Positions 10,129 to 21,623 of a stretch of DNA of 51,705 nt are shown here, one piece after another. The notes under the pieces were generated by a model that searched no databases, had not been told where the DNA came from, and saw only the letters and a list, made by a program, of their open reading frames with translations. How positions within the stretch are numbered: position 1 is the stretch's first letter; each line of letters starts with the position of its first letter. Source of the DNA: an uncultured Clostridia bacterium (GTDB lineage: Bacteria; Bacillota; Clostridia; Christensenellales; UBA1242); the NCBI GenBank assembly GCA_946491735.1, contig CAMLYK010000003.1:1-51705 (forward strand), given 5' to 3'. A program made the translations under genes and the position numbers.

Positions 10129-10157
10129 ATTTTAATGATTGCTATCAATTTTGTCAA
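10129..10157 (-). promoter_or_regulatory. Putative sigma-A promoter of the 83aa-sepF-lspA-rluD block
   Basis: TTGACA (10152-10157), 17 nt, TAAAAT (10129-10134). Confidence 0.65.
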
Positions 10158-10212
10158 CAATTTCAATAATCTTAAATAATTGTAACATTTTATTTATTTC
10201 TATTAAAAAAAC

Positions 10213-10239
10213 AAAAAGTTCGTGAATCACGAACTTTTT
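10213..10239 (-). terminator. Terminator of the giant surface protein gene
   Basis: Perfect 12-bp inverted repeat AAAAAGTTCGTG-AAT-CACGAACTTTTT just after the stop. Confidence 0.85.
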
Positions 10240-10245
10240 ATTTAA

Positions 10246-13200
10246 CTATGCATTTGGCTTGAGAACAATTATCCTAAATTGCAATGTATATTGAGTTTGC
10301 AAAGGAGTTCCTGTGGTCAAAGTATATAATATTTCTAGCTGATTTGAGTTTGGATTGTCTATAAAATATTGATTTATCATTGCACCATTCAACATTATAT
10401 TCCCTGTGTAATTTCCATCGCTTTGTTCAAATAGAGTCGTATAATTCGTTGAACTTTCCACAATTGAATTGATCAAATTCAAATTTTCTTCACTTAACTC
10501 AACATACTGACCTTCAGCATCTTGAATGTACAGTCCTACCTCACTTCCTGAACCAAGCAAACTGACAGTTAGATTTTCTGCCGTATTGCTAGCAGTTATC
10601 TCAACAAATGGATACAAAGGAAGCTGGAATTCTACATTGAATGTCAAGGTGACTCCACTATAAATAGCTGTATAACTCAAATTCAATAAAGTGACATTAG
10701 GATTTTCATTTTTGTACACTCTCAAAGTGTCTTTTGTTACCGTTATTGTTCTACTATTGATATCGATATTACTGTAATCATTTGTAGAATTTTCAGTCAA
10801 AGATGCTAGTAAACTTTCTGTTCCATTTGCTCCAAATGACGTTTCAGTAAATGCACCACTGACATCATTTTGATATGTAGAGAACTTTCCATTCAAATCA
10901 AGTACTGAATCTACATCCATATAGTTTACTTGGAAGAACCATGACTGGAAGTTTCCGCCGTAGTCCACATTTACAATTCTATCATCTTCTGAAGCTATCG
11001 CATACATTGTTGTCACTAGGTTATACAATTCATCGCCCGAGCCAATATATGTGACTTCATACAATTCGTATGTTCGCTCATTTACTGTAATTGTACCTAT
11101 TTGACTGCCCAATTCATAACTTGTAGCATTGTTTACCCAATTGATTGATGGAGTGTCACTTGATGCATATACTCCGACTACATAATAGTTCAAGTATGAA
11201 GTATTATTGCATTGATTTGCCAAGAACATATCACGCACTCTGAATTGTCCTTTTGCAGTAATTGCATTCGTAGTGGTCAATTTGAATCCATTTGTTCCAT
11301 CATATCCGTCTATATGGATTATTGCATTATTGCTTTCAGACATTACATCCAAATCTGCAATCAATTCATTATTGAACAGTTTATTGTTTGCCACATCGTA
11401 TCTATTTAGATCCGTCCAGTTAGTACTTATATATGGATTTGACAAATTGATACCAAACGTTCCATTAGCATACTGACTAGCCGTTGATGCATTTTCAATA
11501 TATTCTAATACGAAATAGATGCTAGTAACACTGCCTGTAAATCCGTTCATATTGGACAATCTTATACTTGATACTGAATCAATAAAGGTCTTAAACTCGG
11601 TAATGCTGTTATATTCAGTGCTAAATAGTGATCTATTTATCACCTCATTTTGTTGAATACCCGTGCCATAATATACGTTGTCGTACACTAAGGTTCTCGT
11701 TACTGTATAATTTGTTACTTGTGATACGCCTTGCATTATGATTATAGAATAAGCGCTATTAGCTGTTTCAATTCTGATAGTATAGCCGTTTGTTGAAGAA
11801 TAAGTTCCGTCGTCATTTCTTGAATATACTCCAGTATATGCTGACACACTCGTCTCTACATCCATAACAATGTTTCTATTACTATCCAATCTTAATGTAA
11901 ATGTGTTGTCACTTTCGTCTGTATAGACTTCAGCAAAGTAGAACATGTCAACATAATTTCCATTGATCAAATCATTATCAACATCAATAACTGTATATTG
12001 TGCATTAGGACTGATACTAGCATTATTATAGACTTTATATGTTACATAACTAGCGGCAGTTGTTTGATTCAAATATGTAAACTCTATTCTATACGTAACA
12101 TTATAATAATCATAATTTGGTGCGCTAGATTGTGGCACGCTTGGTAGAACAAGAGAAACAGTGTTAGTATTGAATATATTATTGTATGTCGCATCTACCG
12201 CATTAATTTGATCAGCATTTTCAAATACAGAATTGACATTTATAGTTTCAGTGAATGGAGTGATCACATAATTTACTTGTATTCCTTCTAATTCAAATGA
12301 ATTTGTCACATTTGGATTTAAATTTAATTCCCCATGCGTGTTAGACATTACAATACCTGTATCTGCAAAATTCGATGTGCTAGATATCACATTCACACTC
12401 GTACCAGATGTGAAGCCCTCTCCATTAGATTGAACAAGAATGTTGTTTTCTCCATTGACAGAAGGATATTCCAGTGTGATAAATCCTAATACGTTGATAT
12501 TCCAAAGGACTGAATATGTTCCATTTTCTCTGAGATCAATGTCAAGTTGCAAGATTAGCGAACCTGTGAAGTCTTTGTGAATATTGATAGCAAAATTTGT
12601 ACTATCAATTGATACATATTCTGTACCCCAATTAGAAACCTCTGTTATTCTAATGCTTTGAACATCGGTAATTTCATCCAATCCGTCAACAGTGAATAAT
12701 TGTAATTGAAGATCGTATGAATATGTAGTACCGTCATATACAATATTTTGAGTATTATTTCTAACTCGCAAATTTTCTGTGTAATTTAATCCTGTATTAC
12801 CACCAGTATTGCCTATATTATTTGTAGTCAAAATATAATTTGTGTAGAATTCATCTTCTCCAGAGGACATCGATTGACCGTTCACTCTAAAATCGAAGTT
12901 TGGACGCAAATAGAAGTTATATTGTATTGTACCGATATAATATCCATCAGCGTCTGACACTCGGAAGTAAAGCGTCACATTGGCAATTGCTCCAACCGCT
13001 TTTGTCATAATCAAATTTCTTTGGACATCGCCTGAACCAATGCTCTCATAATTAAATATTGCATTATTTGTTTGACTGATATAAACTCTTTCAAACCCTG
13101 TAATTATATAAGAACTAACATTCCCGCTAGTGCCCATAACAAGTTGAGCATTGCTCAATGACAATTCACTCAAGTCTGGCAAATTAGATCTAATAGATAT

Positions 13201-16200
13201 CTTATCAGATAAATCTACTTGCTCGCCTGCATAAATTGTATCATATGAAGTCGAATATGCACTTTCAAGAGTGTAATTATAGAAACGAATTTCTAGTGTC
13301 CTGCCCACAAATTCTGACCCTGAATACACATTAATAAGGTTACCACTATCTCCATACATGGTGAGAGTAAGTGACAATGTGCCAAATGGATCATATCCAA
13401 CCTCTCTTTGCAGACCAACATACAATTGTCTTCCTGAGCCTAATCTTATTGTTATAATTAAACTATTTCCATTGTTGTTAGTCAACACAATTGAATATAC
13501 AATATCATCTGGATAATTGCTGTTTTCTACTCTATCTAATTTTGTCACTTGATAGTTAGAAGTGTTCACACCTTCTACACGAATAGCCAAATTCGTGATA
13601 TAGAATACGCTATTATTTCCATCGAACAATGAAGCAATATGTTCACCAAGCATCACTGTTTGACCATACACGGTATCCGTGTCTCCATAAACGAATGAAC
13701 TGTTTGCAGTAGTATCTGTAATGGTCATTGCAACGTATTCATTATTGCCTATGACGCTATTAGTTTCTATTTGATAATCCAAGCCATCTTTGTACTCACT
13801 ACTGCTCATCAGTTGATATTGATATGTGATATTTGTCAATCCCGCACTGTTTGAAATATACAAGTTTGTCATTCTATTACTATCTACTGAAGTGAATGAA
13901 AGTGTCGGTTCGGTAGCGCTCATATTCATATTGTCGCCAGTAGTAAAATTGATATAATTTGGACTTGACGGATTTGTAAATCCTATATTATAAGGATCAT
14001 AATCAGTGATTTGATTTTCACTTAAATCAACCAATGCAATACGACGCGTATTCAAAATATTGGTATTGGTTGTATCTGATATGTCTGATACATTGCTATC
14101 ATCAATGGTATTAAATAATTCATTATAGATATTTGGAATTATATAACTGTTAATGACATTTTCATGATTAGCACCTTTGACATAGTAAATTGGCAAAATT
14201 GTTGAATATGTCCTAATCGCATTTACATAGAAGTTGACAATTCTATTTGACCCACCTGCTTGATACGATGTGTTAGAGTCGATATCTCGTATTGTGATAT
14301 ATAATATCAATGCCTGATTTTGAGCCGAATGAACGAAGTTGACATCTTCTTCTGCATCGACTGTCTGAATCTTGATACCATCATCATTTTCTGTCAAATT
14401 AATATAATCATCATTTGAGAAAGTAATGTCGAGAACGCTTGCTTTGCTAGTATAAATATTTAGTCCTCCGACATAATATCTAGTCACTCCAGATATATCA
14501 TTAGTGCTAGAATTTATTGTTATTCTACTTCCTGTAGAATTCAAATACAAATTATCTATACCTTCGCTAGTTGATGTCATCGCCGTATCCTGACTTTGTC
14601 CAATGCCCGATTGTGGTTGAGATACATAAAGTCCACTGAGTACGTTAGTTGTAATAGTTCTAGTATATTTAGCATCATTTTCATCTACTATATCATCAAA
14701 CTGTATTACAAATTGAACAGTATAATTTGACGTTGTTTGATCGAATTCGAGATAATGCTTGTCATTGTCAAGGTCGTAGATATATCTCATGCCCATATTG
14801 TTGTCAAATGTTATAATGTTGTCACTGCCCACATCTACTGTACCTTGAGCAAGGTCAATAGTAGCCATTATATCACTCGAATTATCATTTAATATTGACA
14901 AATCCTTATTGTAATTACCTATCAGGGTCGACAAATCTAATCTATTGTCAAAGTAACTATTGATAACCCCTTCATCGTCATTGCTTTGTATAAACTGACC
15001 AACCGTCACAGACACGGCATTTGTGTCAATTCCAATTTGTTCATAAGTATAGTGAACTATAACGACGAATACATTTGAACTATCTCCAATAGTATAGATA
15101 TACTTCACACTAAATTGCAAATCTTCATTATTGACATAACTATTGAATACAACTGTAGTATCATTCAAACTGATAATCAAGTTTCCATTAGAACTTATAG
15201 AATCAGTTGAATAAGTATAGCCATCCTCTCCTTCTACAATTTCAGCAGACCAAACACCTCCATAAGTTATGCCAGAATCTATTCTGTCATTTACATTAGT
15301 GAATGGAATTTCAAATTCTTGAACATCAGTGGTTATAGTTTTGGTATATTGTCCTGTTTCCACGTTATTTATTAATGGAAGCACGACTGCATTTCCTTCT
15401 GCATCTTGACGTACCACTTCTTCATAAATTGGCAGTACATAGACTTCAAGATTACCCAAATACAATCTCGTATTGCTAGAATTCAAAATCATACCTATTT
15501 TTAGATATGTATAATTGTCGATTGCTGGCAAACTTTCTTCATCAATCTTTGAATGTGTACTATAATCAACCAATTCAAACTCACCTTCGAGCATATCTGC
15601 TTCTAATAAATAGAAATCAACATTTGAATAATTAATATTTGCACCAAAGTTGTTTGCAAAGAAATTAGTATCAATGCTATAACCTAAGAATGTTCCATTT
15701 TCTGTATTGATATAATTTGATTCAGATTGATTGCCCACTGAATTGAATACAAAACTGTTTGTATAATCTACGTTATTATAACTTGTAAATAATTGATTGT
15801 ACAAGTATACAAAATAGTATCCTACACTACCAGATTCGGAAGTAATTTTGAAAATAAAATATCCATAATTTCCGCTGGCAAATGTGATATCTTCATTGAA
15901 TGTTATCGTATTATCTTGCTCATTGATTACTATTTTGCCACTATTATAATAATTTCTTATAATCGCATTATTTTGATATGCTATCAATTCAATATCAAAA
16001 TCTGCACCAGACAAGACATTATTATTGATTTGGTCATAAATTACAACACGTCTGATAGATTGATTTTCATCATAATCCATATCAATGGTCTGATTTATAT
16101 TCACTGGCTCAAAATAGTAAGGAACTCCATCTATTGTCTGAATAGTGATTGTATATACATTTTCTCCTTGAACCTGAACACCTAATAGATTATTAGCATC

Positions 16201-19200
16201 AGTTTGAGCATCCTCTCCAACGAACACAAAATTAGAGGTCCTGCCTGTCAATGTGCTATCCTGATATGGTGATGAGATGAGAACACTTTGTCTATTATAT
16301 ATACTTATAGTACGTGTGAATGTATATGTTATTCCATCATTATATGTGATAGTATATGTCACATTCACAGTCTCGCTATTTCCATTAAACTCGCTGGTAT
16401 ATGCGTGTGCTCCATAGTTGGTCACTCCGATGTACCCACTGCCCAAGAATGAAGTGTTTGTAAACAAACTTTCATCATCAACAGCAGTGACTATCATAGA
16501 ACTAATCAAATAACTATCAATATCTAAATCAACTAATAATGACTCTAAATCATATAGATCATTCAACAAATCAACAGAAGTTGAAGCCCCTGAATAAATT
16601 GTTGCATCAATCTCATCTGGAGCAAGCGGAGTCAAACGAATTGCAAAGGCATCAGTTTCTGATGTCGTATAGATTAATCTTCTGGTTACACCGCCATTTT
16701 CATAAGTAAATGTAAATGTCAATACAACATCATTTCGAACTCCGTTCAAGTTTGTAATCAATTTGAATGTATTGTTATCTACAGTGAATTCAAGGTCAGA
16801 ATAATTTGATTGAATGCTAGTTAAACTGTAGTCTGCATTATTCAATATTGATATGAATGACTGATAACTTATATTAGACATTATAGTATAAACATTGTCC
16901 GAATAATCAGGGAAATTGTCTCCTTGCGTTTCTCTACTGATTTCATATCTATTGTATAGGACAACATCAGTATTCAACAATTCTAGATTTCTAGTGACGC
17001 TTCCCACATCATATCTGTAATACACGGTGACGTTCTCTGTGATTTCTTCTCCTATATTTTCAAGCCATGCGACAGTGAAATTCGCATCAGCTGAATTCAT
17101 GCTGATCAAAGAATTGTCAATTAATCCTAAAGATAAATTAGAATACAACACGCTGGCATCTTCCAGATCAGTCTCTGAATAGATCGCTCCGCTACCTTGT
17201 CCATATACTTTGCCTACAGTTGTATAACTCATAAGGGTGACGAAATCACTCAAAGCATGTGTATCTCCTGCGCTAAATCTTGGAGTTATATCTTCAAAAT
17301 TCGAATTGATTCTAGCTACAACGTTAGGAACAATATTTATAGTGTAAGAATCTAATTGTCTACCACTATAATAGAATGTGAACACGTATGATCCCACTTC
17401 TTCAAAGACGAACTCTGAATTGTTGATAGTGCCCATATATTGTTCGCCATTGATTGCTAATTGTGCAGTAATTTCCGTACCGCCCATTGAATTTTTTATT
17501 TTGAATACTGGCTCATTGCTCGTATCGCCCGTTTCGCTCACTTCGTATATGAATACAGACGTACCTTGATAATAATTGCTCCAATTAGAATTCAAATTAA
17601 TTTCTATGCTTGAAGTAAACGTCAATGCAAAAGAGACAGTTTCACATGCCTTGACATCTATATCAAAACTAATAATCAATTCCGCATACATGTAACTTAT
17701 GCGATTGAATGTCCAACCCGATTCGTTACCCACTATTTCCAGCACTGTCTGATCATCGCTTGTTACAATATTAAATCCAGAACTTGTAGCCTCAACAGAC
17801 AAATCTCTATCTCCACCGAATTGAATGACTGAGACATTTTCAAGTGTTACATTCGTACTGTTGATAGCTAATTCAACGTTATTTCCATTATTATTGTATG
17901 TATAATCAATAAATGTATCTAGGCTGACAGAAGGTAGATCCGTAGTTGCCTCACCCGTACCATCGACAAAACTCAAATTGAATCTACTATCACCTAAATT
18001 CATTTCCTCAGTCTCTATAATTACAGCAAAATATCTGATGATATCATCACAACTCACTGACAATACTGCACTGCCAATTTTGTTGACAGCAATATTGACA
18101 TTGCCACTTGAGTTGATGTCAAAAATGCTAGGTGAATTTGAGGCATAAGATAGATTGTGTGAAATTCCATTTATAATCGGATTGACTAAAAATCCTCCCA
18201 ATTCATTTGTAGTAACAGTTGAAGTCAAATTGAACAATTTTGTATATATTTCATCGTCAACAAGTTCAATTTCCACATCTCTATGAACGATATAATATGT
18301 ATACGTGAAATCATTTGCATCCAAATCATATCCAATTTGTACTCTTATATAGAAATCAGGCAAAGTAGATGTTGGTAATGCGGTTTCTGGGCTGTCGTAT
18401 AGTTGTACATTATATACATTGTTATTTCCACTGTCATCTGTTCCGTTAATATAGGTAAAATAAATATCTGTTGCGGCGGTGCTTTCAATATAGATTTTAT
18501 CAGATACAATTTCTATACCATTATATAAGAATACTATCCTCAAGTAAGAATCAGGATTAGACAATGCACTTGAGCATGAATAGCTTAATTGAAGGTTGCC
18601 ATCAGTGAAAGTCAAACTATTAAAATCTATTGCATCAGAATTCGTTGACATCAATTGATCGGTTGATGAGTATAGATATACTCTCATATTGTCGCCAGTA
18701 TTGATGTCAAGCACTCCAGTATTGTACAAGTCTTGTAACATATTTGTGACATTAGAACTCAAAGTCCATGTGTGCCTATCCGTATTCTCAACTACGTGAA
18801 TATTTCCATCTATTATGTTGACGAAAGCATCTGTGCCTCCAATTTCTTCTCCGTCAATGCTGAAAGCATTATAATCATAGTTTATCTGATCAGTCAAAAT
18901 GTTGTAACTAACATTGATTGTAACACGTCTAGCATCGGATATGAAACTGTTCACCACTTCTGCCACCGGGTCCAAGGTCTGTGTTTGACTCCTATTGCCT
19001 AGACAGACATCCTGACCATCTCTAGTTAATGAAACAAATTCACACACGTAATCTAAATTGCCGTTTGCACCTTGAACTGTCACAACCAAATTATTATTTT
19101 CTATTCTAAAATCTGTGATATTTAGAGTCACATCTTCAGATGTCACGACTTGCTCGCCGTCTATCCAGCTCAAATTCACATATTTAGTTTCAAATTCTCC

Positions 19201-21339
19201 ACTGTCATTTGCCACTTGAATAGAATATCTAAAGACAATATTGTTCTGCTCATCCTCTAAGATTGATTGTATATACTCGCTAGCAGATTGCTCGTAATCG
19301 TTTTGCAGTTGAAGCATGTATATTGATGTACCGACATTGACCGCACCTTCTCTTATTCTGACAGCATTTACGAACTGATCACCCTGAATATATCCAACCA
19401 ACACATATTCGTTGTTCAACGCGTCGGTAAAAATCATACCTTCAACAACATCAATATCGTAAATTCCATCGGCTTCTCTTGGCGTGATGAATACACATGC
19501 ATCATAACTACCATTAGTAATGTTGATAATATCATCAAATTCCAATTCTGGATAAACGGTGGTGAAAATCATCTCATTATTTCTGACATAATTTACTTCA
19601 AGATCATGCGTGCGGTTTTCATCAACAAAACTGAACGTCAAATCAATTGGAGTAACGGATACTCCAGCATATGCAAAATATGCCCCACCACTGTTATTTA
19701 CGACCAAAATACCCAAGACTAAGCTTTCTGTCTCGCTAAGTTCAACAACGTTTTTAGCGACTATATTCCATGATTTAGTTTCTCCACTATTTATTGAAGT
19801 TGCGGTATAATCGAACGTATTTGCATAGTTGTATAAACCTGATTGAGTATTATAAATATAAAATTGTAGATAACTACCACTTCTCAATAACTTTATATTA
19901 TAAGTAGCATCTGCATTGCTCTGCAAGAATGCGGCACCATTGGCACATTCAAAAGTGATTGTATTGCTCTCATAGATACAACTCATCGAATCAATAAGTA
20001 CAGTACTGCTATTCACATATATATTTGATAGCGTATACATGAGTGAAAAGTCATTTAAACCATTTATATTTATAACATTTCTACTTGTGTCAACACTATA
20101 AGTATATGTGTTATTCAACTGTCCGAACCCAGATAACGTTACGCTACCCGAATTGAAAATGATATTTCTCTGCCCGTCATCTGAAACGAAATTGATATTG
20201 ACGTCTGACCAATTGTCCGGATAAGTATTTTCGTCAAGGCTGAAATCTACCTCATTGAAACGGATCGTGGTAGGAACGCCATCTCTTATCATAGACAAGC
20301 CAAGATTGTTGTCATTCGCCCCCTGCACACCTGATTGACCTGAAAGCGTGATATAGTTGTTGTCTGCATAGAGGTTCAAGTTAATACCAGTCGAATTCAT
20401 TGTGACGCTAGAGATATCTGAATTGACCACATTGATAGTAAGCGTAGTATTTACCATTCTAGATATGCGATCAAAATTTGAATCTGTCTGAACATACGAA
20501 CTGTTCAAATAATCCTCTCGTTCTTGATATGTGGCAAAAACTGCAATTTTAAACTCATATGTGCCAGCTGTATCTGCTGAAAAGCTAAACTTCTGATTTT
20601 CATTATTATAACTTAAGAAAGGATAATTCGAATATGTAGAAGTATTAATTGGAACATAATCTGCTTCATTAGGGTCATCATAATACAATTCTACGATCTT
20701 GCCATCTTCTCTACTGATTGGGTCAAGTGAATGATCTGGTGTTGCTTTATAATTGAAATCAAAACTGACATCAACACCCAGTTGCAGTTCTTGTTGACCA
20801 TTATGACTGGTTGATGAGCCATAATCGAGAGAAAGATACGTTACTTTTCTATCAACCCAAATAGTTAGATTGTTACTAGACTGCACCTGACTGCGTGCAT
20901 CTCTACCTTGCAAAACGACTTGCCCGTAAGTAGAACCAGAAAAGTTCGTTTCAGAAACATCATTGACTTTATAGTAAATGTATTCGTTGCATTGAACAAG
21001 ATAACGATTATTTTCTGCTTGCAAAGGGTTGCCATTTTGATCACACAGAGTGATCAAATCTGCTCCAACATTGTTGACAAAATAAATATAACAATCTTTT
21101 TGATTTACTTCATATTCCTCATCGTCTGAAAATCCATTCAAAACGAAAGAATACAATCTATCTTGATTCGAATCACTATAGACAATTGTCTGTTCATCTT
21201 CAATGAATTCAAGGCGATTTGGATATACATCTGGCGTTCTGAATCTTCCCATAAGTGCCATAATACCAAAAACAGCACCAACGAAAACTATGATGCTTGC
21301 CAAAACGATTGCAATAACTTTAAAAATTTTTTTTGTCAT
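10246..21339 (-). CDS. Giant membrane-anchored extracytoplasmic beta-rich protein, 3697 aa
   Basis: Single uninterrupted ORF; one N-terminal TM (IFKVIAIVLASIIVFVGAVFGIMALMG), no other TM seen, no LPxTG; N/S/T/Y/D-rich, Lys-poor; one Big_2-like segment (NLSYASNSPSIFDINSSGNVNIAVNKIGSAVLSVSC). Confidence 0.85.
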   Translation of the reverse strand: MTKKIFKVIAIVLASIIVFVGAVFGIMALMGRFRTPDVYPNRLEFIEDEQTIVYSDSNQDRLYSFVLNGFSDDEEYEVNQKDCYIYFVNNVGADLITLCDQNGNPLQAENNRYLVQCNEYIYYKVNDVSETNFSGSTYGQVVLQGRDARSQVQSSNNLTIWVDRKVTYLSLDYGSSTSHNGQQELQLGVDVSFDFNYKATPDHSLDPISREDGKIVELYYDDPNEADYVPINTSTYSNYPFLSYNNENQKFSFSADTAGTYEFKIAVFATYQEREDYLNSSYVQTDSNFDRISRMVNTTLTINVVNSDISSVTMNSTGINLNLYADNNYITLSGQSGVQGANDNNLGLSMIRDGVPTTIRFNEVDFSLDENTYPDNWSDVNINFVSDDGQRNIIFNSGSVTLSGFGQLNNTYTYSVDTSRNVININGLNDFSLMYTLSNIYVNSSTVLIDSMSCIYESNTITFECANGAAFLQSNADATYNIKLLRSGSYLQFYIYNTQSGLYNYANTFDYTATSINSGETKSWNIVAKNVVELSETESLVLGILVVNNSGGAYFAYAGVSVTPIDLTFSFVDENRTHDLEVNYVRNNEMIFTTVYPELEFDDIINITNGSYDACVFITPREADGIYDIDVVEGMIFTDALNNEYVLVGYIQGDQFVNAVRIREGAVNVGTSIYMLQLQNDYEQSASEYIQSILEDEQNNIVFRYSIQVANDSGEFETKYVNLSWIDGEQVVTSEDVTLNITDFRIENNNLVVTVQGANGNLDYVCEFVSLTRDGQDVCLGNRSQTQTLDPVAEVVNSFISDARRVTINVSYNILTDQINYDYNAFSIDGEEIGGTDAFVNIIDGNIHVVENTDRHTWTLSSNVTNMLQDLYNTGVLDINTGDNMRVYLYSSTDQLMSTNSDAIDFNSLTFTDGNLQLSYSCSSALSNPDSYLRIVFLYNGIEIVSDKIYIESTAATDIYFTYINGTDDSGNNNVYNVQLYDSPETALPTSTLPDFYIRVQIGYDLDANDFTYTYYIVHRDVEIELVDDEIYTKLFNLTSTVTTNELGGFLVNPIINGISHNLSYASNSPSIFDINSSGNVNIAVNKIGSAVLSVSCDDIIRYFAVIIETEEMNLGDSRFNLSFVDGTGEATTDLPSVSLDTFIDYTYNNNGNNVELAINSTNVTLENVSVIQFGGDRDLSVEATSSGFNIVTSDDQTVLEIVGNESGWTFNRISYMYAELIISFDIDVKACETVSFALTFTSSIEINLNSNWSNYYQGTSVFIYEVSETGDTSNEPVFKIKNSMGGTEITAQLAINGEQYMGTINNSEFVFEEVGSYVFTFYYSGRQLDSYTINIVPNVVARINSNFEDITPRFSAGDTHALSDFVTLMSYTTVGKVYGQGSGAIYSETDLEDASVLYSNLSLGLIDNSLISMNSADANFTVAWLENIGEEITENVTVYYRYDVGSVTRNLELLNTDVVLYNRYEISRETQGDNFPDYSDNVYTIMSNISYQSFISILNNADYSLTSIQSNYSDLEFTVDNNTFKLITNLNGVRNDVVLTFTFTYENGGVTRRLIYTTSETDAFAIRLTPLAPDEIDATIYSGASTSVDLLNDLYDLESLLVDLDIDSYLISSMIVTAVDDESLFTNTSFLGSGYIGVTNYGAHAYTSEFNGNSETVNVTYTITYNDGITYTFTRTISIYNRQSVLISSPYQDSTLTGRTSNFVFVGEDAQTDANNLLGVQVQGENVYTITIQTIDGVPYYFEPVNINQTIDMDYDENQSIRRVVIYDQINNNVLSGADFDIELIAYQNNAIIRNYYNSGKIVINEQDNTITFNEDITFASGNYGYFIFKITSESGSVGYYFVYLYNQLFTSYNNVDYTNSFVFNSVGNQSESNYINTENGTFLGYSIDTNFFANNFGANINYSNVDFYLLEADMLEGEFELVDYSTHSKIDEESLPAIDNYTYLKIGMILNSSNTRLYLGNLEVYVLPIYEEVVRQDAEGNAVVLPLINNVETGQYTKTITTDVQEFEIPFTNVNDRIDSGITYGGVWSAEIVEGEDGYTYSTDSISSNGNLIISLNDTTVVFNSYVNNEDLQFSVKYIYTIGDSSNVFVVIVHYTYEQIGIDTNAVSVTVGQFIQSNDDEGVINSYFDNRLDLSTLIGNYNKDLSILNDNSSDIMATIDLAQGTVDVGSDNIITFDNNMGMRYIYDLDNDKHYLEFDQTTSNYTVQFVIQFDDIVDENDAKYTRTITTNVLSGLYVSQPQSGIGQSQDTAMTSTSEGIDNLYLNSTGSRITINSSTNDISGVTRYYVGGLNIYTSKASVLDITFSNDDYINLTENDDGIKIQTVDAEEDVNFVHSAQNQALILYITIRDIDSNTSYQAGGSNRIVNFYVNAIRTYSTILPIYYVKGANHENVINSYIIPNIYNELFNTIDDSNVSDISDTTNTNILNTRRIALVDLSENQITDYDPYNIGFTNPSSPNYINFTTGDNMNMSATEPTLSFTSVDSNRMTNLYISNSAGLTNITYQYQLMSSSEYKDGLDYQIETNSVIGNNEYVAMTITDTTANSSFVYGDTDTVYGQTVMLGEHIASLFDGNNSVFYITNLAIRVEGVNTSNYQVTKLDRVENSNYPDDIVYSIVLTNNNGNSLIITIRLGSGRQLYVGLQREVGYDPFGTLSLTLTMYGDSGNLINVYSGSEFVGRTLEIRFYNYTLESAYSTSYDTIYAGEQVDLSDKISIRSNLPDLSELSLSNAQLVMGTSGNVSSYIITGFERVYISQTNNAIFNYESIGSGDVQRNLIMTKAVGAIANVTLYFRVSDADGYYIGTIQYNFYLRPNFDFRVNGQSMSSGEDEFYTNYILTTNNIGNTGGNTGLNYTENLRVRNNTQNIVYDGTTYSYDLQLQLFTVDGLDEITDVQSIRITEVSNWGTEYVSIDSTNFAINIHKDFTGSLILQLDIDLRENGTYSVLWNINVLGFITLEYPSVNGENNILVQSNGEGFTSGTSVNVISSTSNFADTGIVMSNTHGELNLNPNVTNSFELEGIQVNYVITPFTETINVNSVFENADQINAVDATYNNIFNTNTVSLVLPSVPQSSAPNYDYYNVTYRIEFTYLNQTTAASYVTYKVYNNASISPNAQYTVIDVDNDLINGNYVDMFYFAEVYTDESDNTFTLRLDSNRNIVMDVETSVSAYTGVYSRNDDGTYSSTNGYTIRIETANSAYSIIIMQGVSQVTNYTVTRTLVYDNVYYGTGIQQNEVINRSLFSTEYNSITEFKTFIDSVSSIRLSNMNGFTGSVTSIYFVLEYIENASTASQYANGTFGINLSNPYISTNWTDLNRYDVANNKLFNNELIADLDVMSESNNAIIHIDGYDGTNGFKLTTTNAITAKGQFRVRDMFLANQCNNTSYLNYYVVGVYASSDTPSINWVNNATSYELGSQIGTITVNERTYELYEVTYIGSGDELYNLVTTMYAIASEDDRIVNVDYGGNFQSWFFQVNYMDVDSVLDLNGKFSTYQNDVSGAFTETSFGANGTESLLASLTENSTNDYSNIDINSRTITVTKDTLRVYKNENPNVTLLNLSYTAIYSGVTLTFNVEFQLPLYPFVEITASNTAENLTVSLLGSGSEVGLYIQDAEGQYVELSEENLNLINSIVESSTNYTTLFEQSDGNYTGNIMLNGAMINQYFIDNPNSNQLEILYTLTTGTPLQTQYTLQFRIIVLKPNA

Positions 21340-21623
21340 TTTCCCCTACCTAAACACTTTTGAATAGACAACAATTAATGCAAATGCAGTCATTTATGAA
21401 ACTCATTAGTCTTATTATCTACAAAATATTACAAAATAATTATATATTTTTAAAACAATCATGTCAAATAAAACAAAAAGCAAAATAAATTAAAATTTAT
21501 TTAAATTTCCCCAAAATAAAATATTGTAAAAAATGTTAATAAAATAAAAAATGATTAATTTTTTTTCAAAAAAACTAATAAATTAAATAAAAAAATGATA
21601 TTTTTATAATTTTTTTTAATATT

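Noticed and set aside
15793-16185. 130-aa + strand ORF
   Set aside because: Antisense shadow inside the giant CDS; no RBS or plausible protein features.
21340-21620. ~280-bp very AT-rich gap as possible origin or ncRNA
   Set aside because: No DnaA-box cluster or stable hairpin recognised; likely just intergenic sequence plus promoter region of the giant gene.
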